Part shown: positions 63,324 to 64,000 of the stretch, one piece after another | Position numbering within the stretch: position 1 is the first letter of the stretch | How the letters are laid out: each line of letters opens with the position of its first letter | Assembly: GCA_036245525.1 (NCBI GenBank) | Contig: BTPG01000005.1 | Coordinates: forward strand, 180,634,623-180,698,622 | Source: Semisulcospira habei | Lineage: Eukaryota; Mollusca; Gastropoda; Semisulcospiridae | Direction of reading: 5' to 3' | Length of the DNA: 64,000 nucleotides | Translations under genes and position numbers: made by a program | The notes under the pieces: generated by a model | Told to the model about the DNA's origin: nothing | Seen by the model: the letters and a program-made list of their open reading frames with translations, nothing else | Database searches by the model: none

Positions 63324-63436
63324 TTTAACTCATTCAAGACGTGCCGGAGACAGCACGGCTCCAATGATTTAATCCTTTTTGCATGCCGCCACCGGGAATG
63401 TGTAAAGTACCGGTGGATGCAATCGCAAGAGAGTTA
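63324..63436. mobile_element. Possible TTAA-bounded element, single copy
   Basis: TTAACTCATTCAAGACGTGC at the left and GCAAGAGAGTTAA at the right, with an internal hairpin (GCCGCCACCGG and CCGGTGGATGC). Ends resemble family B but the inside does not. Confidence 0.45.
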
Positions 63437-63458
63437 ATCTACCTTGTCAATGTGGAAA

Positions 63459-63707
63459 AGTCAGTAACTTGTCACGCCGTCAGTAACTTGTCACGTCGTC
63501 AGTAACTTGTCACGCCAACTTGTCACGCCATCAGTAACTTGTCACGCCAACTTGTCACGCCGTCAGTAACTTGTCACGCGCAACTTGTCACGCCGTCAGT
63601 AACTTGTCACGCCGTCAGTAACTTGTCACGCCGTCAGTAACTTGTCACGTCGTCAGTAACTTGTCACGCCGTCAGTAACTTGTCACGCCGTCAGTAACTT
63701 GTCACGA
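63459..63707 (+). repeat. Minisatellite, 19 bp x ~12
   Basis: GTCAGTAACTTGTCACGCC repeated, with a few 13-base partial units (AACTTGTCACGCC). Confidence 0.97.
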
Positions 63708-63948
63708 TTGAATTTTCCGATCTTCTCCGTATTGACGCGCGCGTGCTGGCACGAGCGGTAAGAGAAATCCACAATGCCGAGGGCCGGTGTTCGGCAAACA
63801 GGAACAGAGGCAGCAGAGTGAAAGACAAACAGCACATCTAGGTTCAATCAGACGAGACTGGCTTTAAACTCCATCGCCAACGATTGTTACGCAAGAGCGG
63901 GAGACAAACAATTACGGCATCTCGATTCCACTATACGACACAAGACTT

Positions 63949-64000
63949 TTAACCCCTTTGACTGCCGAGAAAAAAAAGAACGGAATCGAACTGCAAGAGG
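63949..64000 (-). mobile_element. Family A element, cut by the window end
   Basis: TTAACCCCTTTGACTGCCGA, then AAAAAAAAGAACGG, then ACTGCAAGAGG: the A right end and the start of its stem, reverse orientation. Confidence 0.88.

Noticed and set aside
972..64000. Palindromes as a CRISPR array
   Set aside because: Repeats are dispersed over tens of kilobases, differ in family and carry no regular spacers; the DNA is eukaryotic.

Overview
The window is eukaryotic nuclear DNA: exons with GT/AG introns, long (TA)n, (GT)n, (ATT)n and (GATA)-type microsatellites, minisatellites, LINE and SINE debris, and no operons. The mix of LINE 3' ends, a tRNA-headed SINE with an (ATT)n tail, and a GTGACC-rich repeat ending in GACGGACG runs resembles marine mollusc genomes. 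A gastropod is my best guess, but this is inference.

Real coding content is thin. A short exon on the minus strand (2204-2445) encodes the start of UCR1 of a PDE4-type cAMP phosphodiesterase with its own N-terminus. It looks like an alternative first exon, with the rest of the gene lying beyond position 1. On the same strand, 9994-12695 is a three-exon hAT-transposase-like gene with a BED-type zinc finger; its exons join in frame to 674 codons. A 5'-truncated LINE (45680-47882, minus) keeps an uninterrupted reverse-transcriptase frame and is flanked by a 13-bp target-site duplication. Other LINE fragments are at 551-940, 17990-18258, 30440-30881 and 55480-55584; SINE copies or tails are at 18432-18650 and 54951-55376.

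The dominant feature is a dense population of short palindromic (foldback) elements, one every 0.5-1 kb. I sort them by stem sequence. Family A (core CATAGATCCTCATGAG, about 35 copies) also occurs in a longer foldback, A3. B has core AGCTTGGCGCC (about 22 copies), C has core GTCGCGATGATTCC (about 16), then D (4), E (8), G (3), I (2) and K (2). Single palindromes are F, J, M, N, O, P, Q, R and S, and T is a tandem pair. Families A, B, C, R and S are bounded by TTAA, usually as TTAACCC or TTAACTC at one end and the inverse at the other, which suggests non-autonomous elements of piggyBac-like type. No piggyBac transposase is present here.

The most striking property is that copies differ from their family consensus at positions changed on both arms, so each copy stays self-complementary. 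Neighbouring elements also dock at a shared TTAA, swap stems, and in one case share an identical insert in the hairpin loop. The arms therefore appear to be homogenised within each copy, or kept paired by selection.

Layout: 1-8 kb holds the PDE4 exon, repeats and A/B/C/D elements; 8.4-13.1 kb the GTGACC repeat block and the hAT-like gene, with no TTAA palindromes; 13-45 kb densely spaced palindromes and minisatellites; 45.7-47.9 kb the LINE; 48-64 kb palindromes, nested SINE/LINE insertions and minisatellites at 56.5 and 63.5 kb.
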